NCBI GenBank assembly: GCA_944364615.1
Contig: CALVWF010000001.1
Location: 1 to 64,000 of the forward strand
Direction: 5' to 3'
DNA length: 64,000 nt
Source: an uncultured Clostridia bacterium
GTDB taxonomy: Bacteria > Bacillota > Clostridia > Christensenellales > CAG-314
Shown here: positions 51,599 through 64,000 of the stretch, in pieces
Layout: each line of letters opens with the position of its first letter
Position numbering within the stretch: the stretch's first letter is position 1
Translations under genes and position numbers: made by a program
The notes under the pieces: model-generated
Seen by the model: the letters and a program-made list of their open reading frames with translations, nothing else
Databases searched by the model: none
What the model was told of the DNA's origin: nothing

Positions 51599-52810
51599 TT
51601 ACTCGATGATCTTGGAGATAACGCCGGAACCTACTGTACGTCCGCCTTCACGAATAGCGAAACGAAGACCTTCTTCCATAGCGATAGGTGTGATCAACTT
51701 AACTGTAATGTGAGTGTGGTCACCGGGCATTACCATTTCCGTACCCTTGTCAAGTTCGATAGAACCTGTAACGTCTGTTGTTCTGAAGTAGAACTGAGGA
51801 CGATAACCGTTGAAGAAAGGACTGTGACGTCCGCCTTCTTCCTTGGTCAGAACGTAAACTTGACCTTCAAAGTACTTGTGAGGTGTGATTGACTTGGGTT
51901 TAGCGATAACTTGTCCACGTTCAACTTCCGATCTTGTGATACCACGAAGCAACAAACCTACGTTGTCGCCTGCGAAAGCTTCGTCGAGCAGTTTACGGAA
52001 CATTTCAACGCCTGTAACGGTTGTTGTCTTGATTTCGTCTTTAAGACCGACGATTTCAACAGCGTCCAGAGGTTTAACAGAACCACGTTCTACTCTACCT
52101 GTAGCAACCGTACCACGACCTGTGATGGTGAATACGTCTTCTACGGGCATAAGGAAAGGCTTGTCTGTAGCTCTTTCAGGAGTAGGAATATAATTGTCAA
52201 CTGCATCCATAAGGTCAAGGATGGGCTTGTAAACGGGATCGGAAAGATCTTTGTTTCCTGCAATGCAAGCGTCCATAGCAGCCTTAGCGCTACCCTTGAT
52301 GATGGGAATTTCATCACCGGGGAATTCGTACTTGGAAAGAAGTTCTCTTACTTCCATTTCAACAAGTTCAAGCAAATCGGGGTCGTCAACAAGGTCTGTC
52401 TTGTTCATGAACACTACAATGTAAGGTACACCTACCTGACGAGCAAGCAAGATGTGTTCACGTGTCTGAGGCATGGGACCGTCAGCGGCGGAAACAACCA
52501 GGATAGCACCGTCCATCTGAGCAGCACCGGTGATCATGTTCTTAACGTAGTCGGCGTGTCCGGGGCAGTCAACGTGAGCATAGTGACGCTTGTCTGTCTG
52601 GTATTCGACGTGTGCGGTGTTGATTGTTATACCACGAGCTCTTTCTTCCGGAGCCTTGTCGATTTCGTCGTATTTCATGATTTCAGCTTTGCCTTGCATA
52701 GCCATAACCATTGTGATAGCAGCTGTCAACGTGGTCTTACCGTGGTCAACGTGGCCGATTGTACCAATGTTTACGTGCGGTTTGCTTCTGTCAAATTTAG
52801 CTTTTGCCAT
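51599..52810 (-). CDS. tuf: Elongation factor Tu
   Basis: A 403-residue GTPase delivering aminoacyl-tRNA to the ribosome. G1 [10 protein letters not shown]3 DCPGHADY, and G4 NKTDLV are intact, with domains 2 and 3 complete. The ATG at 52810 is preferred over a TTG three codons upstream, which would touch the GGAGG. It follows fusA by about 110 bases and has a likely promoter of its own. Confidence 0.97.
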   Translation of the reverse strand: MAKAKFDRSKPHVNIGTIGHVDHGKTTLTAAITMVMAMQGKAEIMKYDEIDKAPEERARGITINTAHVEYQTDKRHYAHVDCPGHADYVKNMITGAAQMDGAILVVSAADGPMPQTREHILLARQVGVPYIVVFMNKTDLVDDPDLLELVEMEVRELLSKYEFPGDEIPIIKGSAKAAMDACIAGNKDLSDPVYKPILDLMDAVDNYIPTPERATDKPFLMPVEDVFTITGRGTVATGRVERGSVKPLDAVEIVGLKDEIKTTTVTGVEMFRKLLDEAFAGDNVGLLLRGITRSEVERGQVIAKPKSITPHKYFEGQVYVLTKEEGGRHSPFFNGYRPQFYFRTTDVTGSIELDKGTEMVMPGDHTHITVKLITPIAMEEGLRFAIREGGRTVGSGVISKIIE

Positions 52811-52869
52811 TGTTTTCAATCCTCCTGAATTTTGAATTATTCAAAATTATTTTTTTATTCAATATTGTA

Positions 52870-52898
52870 ATTATAACTTATATTTTTGTTTTGGTCTA
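52870..52898 (-). promoter_or_regulatory. Possible internal promoter of tuf
   Basis: TAGACC (52893-52898), 17 bp, TATAAT (52870-52875) on the minus strand, in the AT-rich gap between fusA and tuf. Confidence 0.5.
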
Positions 52899-52922
52899 CA
52901 CTTTTTAGTAAAGTTTTGACAA

Positions 52923-55022
52923 TTATTTTGCAGAATGTTCCTTTGTTATCTTATCTTTTACGCTCTTGGGAACTTCAGCAAAGTGGCTGAATTGCATGGT
53001 GTAATTGCCACGACCCTGAGTACGGCTTCTGAGGTCTGTTGCGTAACCGAACATCTCGGCAAGAGGGATGAAAGCGTTCAATACCTGCAAGCCGTTGCGC
53101 AGTTCGATACCCGTAACGTTACCTCTGCGGCTGGACACGTTGCCCATTACGTCGCCCAGATATTCTTCGGGCATTGTAATTTCCACTTTCATCATGGGTT
53201 CGAGCAGTACGGGATCCGCAATAGCGGCAGCGTTCTTGAATGCAAGCGAACCTGCAATCTTGAATGCCATTTCACTACTGTCGACAGCGTGGAAACTACC
53301 GTCGTAAACGGTAACTTTGAAGTCTACCATTTCGTAGCCTGCCAAAGGACCTGTCTTCGCCGCTTCCTGAATACCGTTGTTGATGGGTTGAATGTATTCC
53401 TTGGGGATACTTCCGCCCACCGTAGCGTCGACGAATTCGTAGCCTTTGCCCGCTTCGAGCGGTTCCATTCTGATCTTACAATGACCGTACTGACCTTTAC
53501 CGCCGGACTGACGAACGTATTTGCCTTCCGCTTCCACCGAACGTCTGATGGTTTCGCGGTAACTTACCTGAGGCTTACCTACGTTTGCTTCCACCTTGAA
53601 TTCGCGCAGCAATCTGTCTACGATGATTTCCAGGTGCAGTTCGCCCATACCTGCAATAATTGTCTGACCCGTTTCCTGATCGGTGTAGGTCTTGAATGTG
53701 GGATCTTCTTCCGCCAACTTTACAAGTGCCATAGTCATTTTTTCCTGACCTGCCTTTGTCTTGGGTTCGATAGCAACCTTTATAACGGGTTCGGGGAAGT
53801 TCATGCTGTCCAGCACGATGGGGTTCTTTTCGTCGCACAGAGTGTCGCCTGTGGTTGTGTCTTTAAGACCTACCAGAGCGACTATTTCGCCTGCGTACGT
53901 TTCGGGAATTTCCTCACGCTGAGCGGCGTGCATCTGCAAAACCTTGGTCACGCGTTCGCGCTTGCCCTTGGTAGAGTTGTAAACATACGTTCCTGCCTGC
54001 AACTTACCGCTGTAAACACGCACGTATGCAAGTTTTCCCACAAACGGGTCTGCAACGATCTTGAATGCAAGACCGCAGAAAGGTTCGTCGTCATCGGTTT
54101 TGCGTACGATTTTATGTTCTTCGTTTCCTATTTCGAATCCCACAACGTGGTCGATGTCTACGGGAGAAGGAAGATAATCGCAAATTGCGTCAAGCAATTT
54201 CTGAATTCCCTTGTTCTTGTAAGCGGTACCGCACAGAACGGGGTTTACCTGCAAGCTGATGACAGCCTTTCTCAATGACTTCTTGATTTCGTCTACGGAC
54301 AAGTCGCCCTCTTCGAAATACTTTTCCATCAATGCGTCGTCTGTGCCTGCAAGGAACTCCACGAGTTCGTCGTGAGCCTTGTTCGTCTGTTCAACATATT
54401 GGGCAGGAACTTCAGCCTCATCAATCTTAATACCCTTGGGATCGTTGTAGAAGTAAGCCTTCTTGGTTATAACGTCGATAATACCTACAAAGTTTTCTTC
54501 TTTACCCATGGGCAGTTGGATAGGCAAAGCGTTTGCCTTAAGTCTGGAACGCATCATTTCCACAACGTTTTCGAAATTTGCGCCGTTGATGTCCATTTTG
54601 TTTACAAATGCAATACGCGGAACATTGTATTTGGTAGCCTGATGCCATACCGTTTCCGACTGAGGTTCTACACCGCCCTTGGCGCAGAAAACCGCAACGG
54701 CACCGTCCAGAACACGCAGGGAACGCTCGACTTCAACGGTGAAGTCCACGTGTCCGGGTGTGTCTATAAGGTTGATACGGTAGTCTATACCGTCATAATT
54801 GTTGATCCAGTGTACCGTTGTTGCAGCAGAAGCAATGGTTATACCGCGTTCCTGTTCCTGAGCCATACTGTCCATTACGGCAGTACCGTCGTGAGTTTCG
54901 CCGATTTTTCTTGTTTTACCGGAGAAGAACAGGATTCTTTCGCTCGTTGTGGTCTTGCCGGCGTCGATGTGCGCCATGATTCCGATGTTACGTACGTTTT
55001 GCAAAGGATAAATTCTTGCCAT
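52923..55022 (-). CDS. fusA: Elongation factor G
   Basis: A 699-residue translocation GTPase. G1 AHIDAGKTT, the switch [10 protein letters not shown], and [10 protein letters not shown] are present, with all five domains. It lies 17 bases after rpsG, in the str operon. Confidence 0.97.
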   Translation of the reverse strand: MARIYPLQNVRNIGIMAHIDAGKTTTSERILFFSGKTRKIGETHDGTAVMDSMAQEQERGITIASAATTVHWINNYDGIDYRINLIDTPGHVDFTVEVERSLRVLDGAVAVFCAKGGVEPQSETVWHQATKYNVPRIAFVNKMDINGANFENVVEMMRSRLKANALPIQLPMGKEENFVGIIDVITKKAYFYNDPKGIKIDEAEVPAQYVEQTNKAHDELVEFLAGTDDALMEKYFEEGDLSVDEIKKSLRKAVISLQVNPVLCGTAYKNKGIQKLLDAICDYLPSPVDIDHVVGFEIGNEEHKIVRKTDDDEPFCGLAFKIVADPFVGKLAYVRVYSGKLQAGTYVYNSTKGKRERVTKVLQMHAAQREEIPETYAGEIVALVGLKDTTTGDTLCDEKNPIVLDSMNFPEPVIKVAIEPKTKAGQEKMTMALVKLAEEDPTFKTYTDQETGQTIIAGMGELHLEIIVDRLLREFKVEANVGKPQVSYRETIRRSVEAEGKYVRQSGGKGQYGHCKIRMEPLEAGKGYEFVDATVGGSIPKEYIQPINNGIQEAAKTGPLAGYEMVDFKVTVYDGSFHAVDSSEMAFKIAGSLAFKNAAAIADPVLLEPMMKVEITMPEEYLGDVMGNVSSRRGNVTGIELRNGLQVLNAFIPLAEMFGYATDLRSRTQGRGNYTMQFSHFAEVPKSVKDKITKEHSAK

Positions 55023-55039
55023 TGTGATTTATTCCCCTC

Positions 55040-55510
55040 TTACCATCTGAAATGAGCAAACGCTCTGTTTGCTTCAGCCATTCTGTGAATATCTTCTTTT
55101 CTCTTGAATGCCGCACCTGTCTGGTTGTAAGCGTCCATAAGTTCGCCTGCCAGTCTCAGATACATCTGCTTTTCGCTACGTTTACGTGCAAACATTACCA
55201 ACCATCTGATGGCGAGTGTCTGTCTTCTTTCAGGTCTGATTTCCATAGGAACCTGATAGTTACTTCCGCCTACACGTCTTGCTTTTACTTCCAACATAGG
55301 CATCAAGTTGTTGATTGCCTGATTAAATACTTCGATAGGTTCAATGCCCATTTTTTCTTTGATTACGTCAAATGCGCCGTAAACAATTTCCTGAGCAGTA
55401 CCTTTTTTACCGTCCTGCATAACCTGATTGATGACTTTTGTCACAACCTTGCTGTTATACACCGGATCGGGTAAAACGTCTCTCTTTGGAACACCACTTC
55501 TTCTTGGCAT
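55040..55510 (-). CDS. rpsG: 30S ribosomal protein S7
   Basis: A 156-residue small-subunit protein beginning [20 protein letters not shown], the usual S7 start, with [11 protein letters not shown] further in. AAGGAGG precedes the ATG at 55510; a frame 43 codons longer is leader. The 188-base gap to rpsL contains a CGAAACG/CGTTTCG hairpin near 55575-55591, a possible regulatory site. Confidence 0.95.
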   Translation of the reverse strand: MPRRSGVPKRDVLPDPVYNSKVVTKVINQVMQDGKKGTAQEIVYGAFDVIKEKMGIEPIEVFNQAINNLMPMLEVKARRVGGSNYQVPMEIRPERRQTLAIRWLVMFARKRSEKQMYLRLAGELMDAYNQTGAAFKRKEDIHRMAEANRAFAHFRW

Positions 55511-55698
55511 TTCAATAAAGTCCTCCTTTTTAGAATATAGTTTTAATTTTGTTTTTACTATTACAGCCAACTCGACGAAACGTATCGTTTCGGAGAAACT
55601 TCTGCACATATGTGCATACTGCTTAATAGTGACCGTCAAAATTAAAAATCCGACTAATCACTAATTGAACTGTAAAATTTGTCCTGAAACATCAAAGA

Positions 55699-56073
55699 TT
55701 ATTTCTTGGGACGTTTTGCGCCGTACTTGCTACGGGACTGTTTACGGTTTGCAACACCGGATGCGTCCAATGTACCGCGAATGATGTGGTAACGGATACC
55801 GGGCAAGTCTCTTACTCTGCCGCCGCGGATGAGAACAACGCTGTGTTCCTGAAGGTTGTGTCCTTCACCGGGAATATAGCATGTACCTTCCATACCGTTT
55901 GTACGACGAACTCTTGCGATCTTACGAAGAGCAGAGTTGGGCTTTTTGGGAGAAGTCGTAGTTACGTTAAGGCAAACGCCTCTCTTCTGAGGACAACTGT
56001 CCAGCAACGGAGATTTGCTCTTTTCGACATCACTTCTTCTGCCTTGTCTGATCAACTGGTTGATTGTAGCCAT
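55699..56073 (-). CDS. rpsL: 30S ribosomal protein S12
   Basis: A 124-residue decoding-centre protein. [18 protein letters not shown] and [13 protein letters not shown] are diagnostic; the lysines in PKKPN and nearby, where streptomycin-resistance changes occur, are the wild-type residues. AGGAGG precedes the ATG. Confidence 0.96.
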   Translation of the reverse strand: MATINQLIRQGRRSDVEKSKSPLLDSCPQKRGVCLNVTTTSPKKPNSALRKIARVRRTNGMEGTCYIPGEGHNLQEHSVVLIRGGRVRDLPGIRYHIIRGTLDASGVANRKQSRSKYGAKRPKK

Positions 56074-56172
56074 TGTTTTACCTCCTTTTAATGATTTAGT
56101 CGGAAAAATTCCAAAAAGTTGTATTTCACGGATTACTCCGTTTATACCGCAATTAAAGGCAGTAGCGAAACG

Positions 56173-56415
56173 CTACTGCTGTTTCAGCACACCGACGCCC
56201 GCGCTTTCCACGTCTATGCCGAAGTTGGCGGCTATGGAACGCTTGGTTCCCCTGACGCTCAACGGCACCCCGTATTCGGCGGCAAGCCGTGCAAGTTGTT
56301 CATGGTAATGTCGGTCGGCGTCTTCCGCGACGATTATTACGGAAAGATTGTCTTTTTTGAGTTCTTTTCTTATCTGTCGCAAGCCGACAACGTATTGTTT
56401 ACTGCTGTTAGCCAT
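56173..56415 (-). CDS. rplGB: Ribosomal L7Ae-like protein (YbxF/RplGB)
   Basis: An 80-residue kink-turn-binding protein of the L7Ae family (GLRQIRKELKKDNLSVIIVA, AAEYGVPLSVRGTK). Relatives sit between rpoC and rpsL in many Firmicutes, as here. The ATG at 56415 begins the homology; no ribosome binding site is seen, and the promoter ends only 14 bases upstream. Confidence 0.85.
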   Translation of the reverse strand: MANSSKQYVVGLRQIRKELKKDNLSVIIVAEDADRHYHEQLARLAAEYGVPLSVRGTKRSIAANFGIDVESAGVGVLKQQ

Positions 56416-56429
56416 AATTACCAACGTAT

Positions 56430-56458
56430 ATTGTACCAAAACCCGTCAACACCGTCAA
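56430..56458 (-). promoter_or_regulatory. rplGB-rpsL promoter
   Basis: TTGACG (56453-56458), 17 bp, TACAAT (56430-56435) on the minus strand. Predicted leader of about 8 bases. A CGTCGGCG/CGCCGACG hairpin without a T-run lies just after rpoC (about 56524-56545). Confidence 0.7.
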
Positions 56459-56561
56459 GCGTTTTTCGCTGTTAGTTACGGTATTACGGGCTTTTGGACA
56501 AAATCTGCTTTACAATCGGACAGCGTCGGCGTTTTACCGCCGACGTTGTTTGTCCGTCAAA

Positions 56562-60194
<3,633 letters not shown>

Positions 60195-60212
60195 TGTCCT
60201 TTACCTCCTTTA

Positions 60213-63200
60213 TTATTTCTTTTCTTCATCGTCATCGTCTTCGTCGCCGAACAGGCTGTTTAAACTGTCATCGCCGAACAAATCGTCGAGATCGTCTTCC
60301 TTGTCGTCGTCGCCGAACAGGCTGTCCAATGAGAAGTCGTCGTTCTTGTCGAAGTCGAAGTTGTTGTCGCCTGCAAGATCCGTAAGGTTGATTTCGTCGT
60401 CTTCGGAGAAGTTCTGCATTTCAGCCTTGGAAGATTCTCTTTCGCGCATAACGATGTCGTTGTATTCCGCTTCGTCGTCGGACGCGTCGCGCACCACTAT
60501 TTCTTCGTTGTCTGCGGACAGCACCTTGATGTCAAGACCGAGAGACTGCAATTCCTTGATCAACACCTTGAACGATTCCGGAACGCCGGGATCTGCGATA
60601 TTTTCCCCTTTGACAATGGATTCGTAGGTCTTCACACGTCCCACTACGTCGTCGGACTTGACTGTAAGCATTTCCTGCAACACGTTTGCCGCGCCGTATG
60701 CTTCCAGAGCCCACACTTCCATTTCACCGAAACGCTGACCGCCGCACTGAGCCTTACCGCCCAGAGGCTGCTGAGTAACGAGGCTGTACGGTCCGATACT
60801 TCTTGCGTGTATCTTGTCGTCTACCAGGTGGATAAGTTTGAGGTAGTACATATAGCCGACTGTAACGCGGTTTTCGAAGGGTTCGCCCGTACGTCCGTCG
60901 TACAACTGCACCTTGCCGTCCACTTCTCCCGTGTTGGGGTTTACCATACCGTTCTGTTCGAACAGTTGTCTGATTTCCGATTCGGTCGCGCCGTCGAATA
61001 CGGGTGTGGCGATTTTCCAGCCCAGCATCTTGGCAATAAGACCGAGGTGGACTTCAAGAACCTGTCCGATATTCATACGGGAAGGAACGCCCAACGGGTT
61101 GAGTACGATCTGCAAAGGCGTGCCGTCTTCCATGAAAGGCATGTCTTCTTCGGGAAGGATACGAGACACAACGCCCTTGTTACCGTGACGTCCCGCCATC
61201 TTGTCGCCGACGGAAATCTTACGTTTCTGAGCGATATAAACTCTTACCAGTTTGTTTACTCCGGGATCGAGTTCGTCCTTGTTTTCCTTCGTAAACACCT
61301 TGACGTCCACTACGATACCGCCTTCACCGTTGGGTACTCTGAGCGAAGTGTCCCTTACTTCTCTTGCTTTTTCCGAGAAAATAGCACGGAGCAGTCTTTC
61401 TTCGGGAGTGAGGTCGGTTTCGCCCTTGGGAGTAACCTTACCTACAAGAATGTCGCCGGGACGTACTTCCGCACCTATACGGATGATACCGTCTTCGTCA
61501 AGATCTTTCAACGCGTCTTCACCGACGTTGGGAATGTCACGGGTAAACTCTTCCGGTCCCAACTTAGTTTCGCGCGTTTCTATTTCGTGTTCTTCGATGT
61601 GTATCGAAGTAAATGCGTCTTCTTTTACCAGTTTTTCCGAAATAAGTACTGCGTCTTCGTAGTTGTAACCTTCCCACGTCATAAAGCCGATGAGAATGTT
61701 ACGTCCCAAAGCAAGTTCGCCCCCTTCGGTACTGGGACCGTCGGCAAGCACCTGACCTTTTTCCACAACGTCGCCCTTCTTTACAAGGATACGCTGATTG
61801 ATACAGGTACCGGGGTTACTGCGTACGAATTTCTTTATTGTGTGACTTACCAGAGTGCCGTCCGTTGCCTGAACGATGATCTGATTGTCGCTTGCTTTTA
61901 CAACCGTACCGCTTACTTCCGAGATGGTCATTACACCGCTGTCGTATGCGATACGTTCTTCTATACCGGTGGCAACGATGGGTGCTTCCGGCTTGATAAG
62001 AGGAACGGCCTGACGTTGCATGTTAGATCCCATCAGAGCACGGTTGGTATCGTCGTTTTCCAGGAAAGGAATAAGCGACGTAGCAACGGAAATAAGTTGT
62101 CTGGGAGATACGTCGAGGAAATCCACTCTGTCGTTGGGGAATTCCAGAATATCTTCTCTGCGGCGGCATGTGATACGTTCGTTTACAAACCAGCCGTTTT
62201 CGTCCAAAGGTTCGTTAGCCTGTCCGATGATGTAATTGTCTTCTTCGTCGGCGGTCAGATAAACTACTTCGTCGGTCACCTTGTGGTTGACCTTGTCCAC
62301 ACGTCTGTAAGGCGCTTCGATAAATCCGTACTCGTTAATACGCGCGTATCCCGCCAAAGAGGTAATAAGACCGATGTTCTGACCTTCGGGAGTTTCGATG
62401 GGGCACATTCTGCCGTAGTGAGTGTAGTGAACGTCACGCACTTCGAATGTTGCTCTGTCACGGTTAAGACCGCCGGGGCCCAGAGCGGACAACTTACGTT
62501 TGTGAGTAAGTTCGGCAATGGGGTTGGACTGATCCATAAACTGCGACAACTGCGACGAACCGAAAAATTCCTTTATTGCGCTGGAAACGGGACGAACGTT
62601 TATGAGCGACTGAGGAGTCGCTTTGCCCGGTTCCTGAATAGCCATTCTTTCACGAATCACCCTTTCAAGACGGGAAATACCTATACGGAACTGATTCTGC
62701 AACAATTCGCCCACGCTTCTTACACGTCTGTTGCCCAAGTGGTCGATGTTGTCGTCGCTGCCAATGCCGTATTTGAGGTTGATGTTGTAGTTTACAGTTG
62801 CGAGAATATCTTCGCGAGTGATGTGTTTGGGTATAAGCAGATCCTTGTTTGCTCTGATCGCTTCCAAAGTGTCCTCGAAGGAAAGTCCCTGATCGAGTAT
62901 TTCGTTCAAAGCGTTGAGATTGACGTACTCGGTAATTCCCAACTGACGGAAATCCACCTGTGCGTAATTGGGATCCTTTGCGGAAAGATAATAGGAAATA
63001 TCCACCGTTCCGTTGCCCATTACCTTGACGGTGTTGCCCTTGGAGAGCACATAGACAACGTCTATACCGCTGTGCTGAATATCCTTGGCCTGTTGACTTG
63101 TCAGAACTGTACCTTCTTCGTAGGTAGCCTTGGGAGTTGTGACAGGTTTAGCCAAAGGAAATCCCTTGATGCGCGCCGCAAGACTCAACTTCTTGTTGAA

Positions 63201-64000
63201 CTTGTAACGGCCGACTTTTGCAAGGTCGTAACGTTTGTTGTCGAACAGCAAATCGTCAAGAGTCTTTTTGACGGATTCGTCCGTGGGGATTTCGCCGGGA
63301 CGCAGACGCTTGTAAATTTCTATAAGACCGCTGATCTGGTCTGTTGTGGTGTCCTTGGCAAGCGTATTGAAAATGGTAGGATCGTTGTTGAAAACTTCCG
63401 CAATGGTCTTGTTGTCGTTGAGACCTATAGCGCGCAAAAGCACCGTTGCGGGCAACTTTCTGTTACGGTCGATGTGAACGTAAAGTATGTCGTTCGTGGC
63501 GTCATGATCGAATTCCAGCCATGCACCTCTGGAAGGCATGGCGGTTGTGTTGTACTGAATCTTACCGTTCTTGTCGGGAGTAACAAGGCAATATACTCCG
63601 GGCGAACGGACCAACTGACTGACGATTACACGTTCTGCGCCGTTGATGATGAAACTGCCCGTGTCGGTCATACGGGGAAAATCCCCCATAAACACTTCCT
63701 GATCCACAAATTCACCTGTACCCTTGTTGGTCAGACGAACGTTGAGTTTTAACGGACTGGCGTAGGTTACGTCTCTCAGACGGCATTCCGCTTCGGAATA
63801 CTTGGGCGTTTCATCGAGATGATGATCCAGAAATTCCAGGCGGAAATGTCCGGCGTAATCTTCAATGGGCGAAAAGTCTTCAAACACTTCCTGCAACCCT
63901 TCTTCCACGAAAGCACGGTAACTGTCTTTCTGTACTTCGATCAGGTTGGGCAAAGGCAAAACTTCTTTCGTCTTGGAAAAAGTCTTTCTTTCATGTGTAC
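60213..64000 (-). CDS. rpoB: RNA polymerase subunit beta (5' end cut by window)
   Basis: At least 1262 residues of the beta subunit; the frame continues through the right edge as [19 protein letters not shown], so only the first residues are missing. The rifampicin region ([21 protein letters not shown] split around FGSSQLSQ and [13 protein letters not shown]) looks wild-type. After the normal C-terminus the protein has an unusual acidic tail with repeated SLFGDD/DLFGDD units in its last 60 residues. Confidence 0.97.
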   Translation of the reverse strand, partial: THERKTFSKTKEVLPLPNLIEVQKDSYRAFVEEGLQEVFEDFSPIEDYAGHFRLEFLDHHLDETPKYSEAECRLRDVTYASPLKLNVRLTNKGTGEFVDQEVFMGDFPRMTDTGSFIINGAERVIVSQLVRSPGVYCLVTPDKNGKIQYNTTAMPSRGAWLEFDHDATNDILYVHIDRNRKLPATVLLRAIGLNDNKTIAEVFNNDPTIFNTLAKDTTTDQISGLIEIYKRLRPGEIPTDESVKKTLDDLLFDNKRYDLAKVGRYKFNKKLSLAARIKGFPLAKPVTTPKATYEEGTVLTSQQAKDIQHSGIDVVYVLSKGNTVKVMGNGTVDISYYLSAKDPNYAQVDFRQLGITEYVNLNALNEILDQGLSFEDTLEAIRANKDLLIPKHITREDILATVNYNINLKYGIGSDDNIDHLGNRRVRSVGELLQNQFRIGISRLERVIRERMAIQEPGKATPQSLINVRPVSSAIKEFFGSSQLSQFMDQSNPIAELTHKRKLSALGPGGLNRDRATFEVRDVHYTHYGRMCPIETPEGQNIGLITSLAGYARINEYGFIEAPYRRVDKVNHKVTDEVVYLTADEEDNYIIGQANEPLDENGWFVNERITCRRREDILEFPNDRVDFLDVSPRQLISVATSLIPFLENDDTNRALMGSNMQRQAVPLIKPEAPIVATGIEERIAYDSGVMTISEVSGTVVKASDNQIIVQATDGTLVSHTIKKFVRSNPGTCINQRILVKKGDVVEKGQVLADGPSTEGGELALGRNILIGFMTWEGYNYEDAVLISEKLVKEDAFTSIHIEEHEIETRETKLGPEEFTRDIPNVGEDALKDLDEDGIIRIGAEVRPGDILVGKVTPKGETDLTPEERLLRAIFSEKAREVRDTSLRVPNGEGGIVVDVKVFTKENKDELDPGVNKLVRVYIAQKRKISVGDKMAGRHGNKGVVSRILPEEDMPFMEDGTPLQIVLNPLGVPSRMNIGQVLEVHLGLIAKMLGWKIATPVFDGATESEIRQLFEQNGMVNPNTGEVDGKVQLYDGRTGEPFENRVTVGYMYYLKLIHLVDDKIHARSIGPYSLVTQQPLGGKAQCGGQRFGEMEVWALEAYGAANVLQEMLTVKSDDVVGRVKTYESIVKGENIADPGVPESFKVLIKELQSLGLDIKVLSADNEEIVVRDASDDEAEYNDIVMRERESSKAEMQNFSEDDEINLTDLAGDNNFDFDKNDDFSLDSLFGDDDKEDDLDDLFGDDSLNSLFGDEDDDDEEKK

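Noticed and set aside
52935..54278. A 447-codon plus-strand frame
   Set aside because: Antisense shadow of fusA.
60807..63752. A 981-codon open frame on the plus strand
   Set aside because: It lies wholly antisense to rpoB, has no ribosome binding site or recognisable domain, and arises from the codon bias of rpoB.

Overview
The window looks like a chromosomal segment of a spore-forming member of the Clostridia (Firmicutes), probably uncultured and anaerobic. The evidence is a set of sporulation and germination genes (spoIIR, sleB-ypeB, sigE-spoIIGA, a spoIIQ-type peptidase, a SipL-like DUF3794/LysM protein), an A-type flavodiiron protein, a large Firmicutes-type SRP RNA, a T-box leader on ileS, AGGAGG-type ribosome binding sites, and core genes of clostridial type. 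No genus is named because no database comparison was possible. Almost every gene, including the 16S rRNA, lies on the minus strand, so the replication fork probably runs from the right edge to the left. The plus-strand exceptions are a cyclodeaminase-family gene, rplI and the pair ydcF-cdd.

Left part (1-17,250). Position 1 falls inside a 77-bp exact copy of the 16S promoter/leader found again at 16,994-17,070, so a second 16S copy should lie just beyond the left edge. Then, reading leftwards, come rho-mnmA-DUF1624-acyl-CoA-ligase, sleB-ypeB, spoIIR, ispE, a SipL-like gene, an acidic zinc-ribbon protein, udk-phosphatase-GNAT-DMT transporter, a broken leucine-rich-repeat gene, and a stand-alone 16S gene with its own promoter, leader/trailer processing stem and terminators but no 23S, 5S or tRNA behind it.

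Middle (17,250-46,000). This part holds a cyclodeaminase-like gene, an alanyl-tRNA synthetase without the C-terminal domain, two overlapping zinc-ribbon genes, glnS-dnaB, a PHP phosphoesterase-VanW pair, a flavodiiron protein, a NifU-like scaffold paired with a GGGtGRT protein, a membrane-anchored surface protein, RNA pseudouridine synthase and methyltransferase genes, an IS30 element, ileS with a T-box, a small DUF896/SHOCT operon, a YDG/MBG surface protein, the SRP RNA, spoIIGA-sigE, spoIIQ and a YwmB-like gene, and prs.

Right part (46,000-64,000). This is the transcription/translation block: rplI and a 49-residue DUF1540 gene, rpmG-secE-nusG-rplK-rplA-rplJ-rplL, ydcF-cdd on the other strand, and rpoB-rpoC-rplGB-rpsL-rpsG-fusA-tuf, with rpoB cut by the right edge. 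The usual rplL-to-rpoB junction is broken here.

Promoters of the TTGACA-17-TATAAT type are easy to read throughout. Several (ispE, the PHP gene, an RlmI-like methyltransferase, and nearly rplGB) place the -10 box directly in front of an ATG that has no ribosome binding site, so leaderless mRNAs are likely. The most system-like unknown is the NifU-like/GGGtGRT pair.
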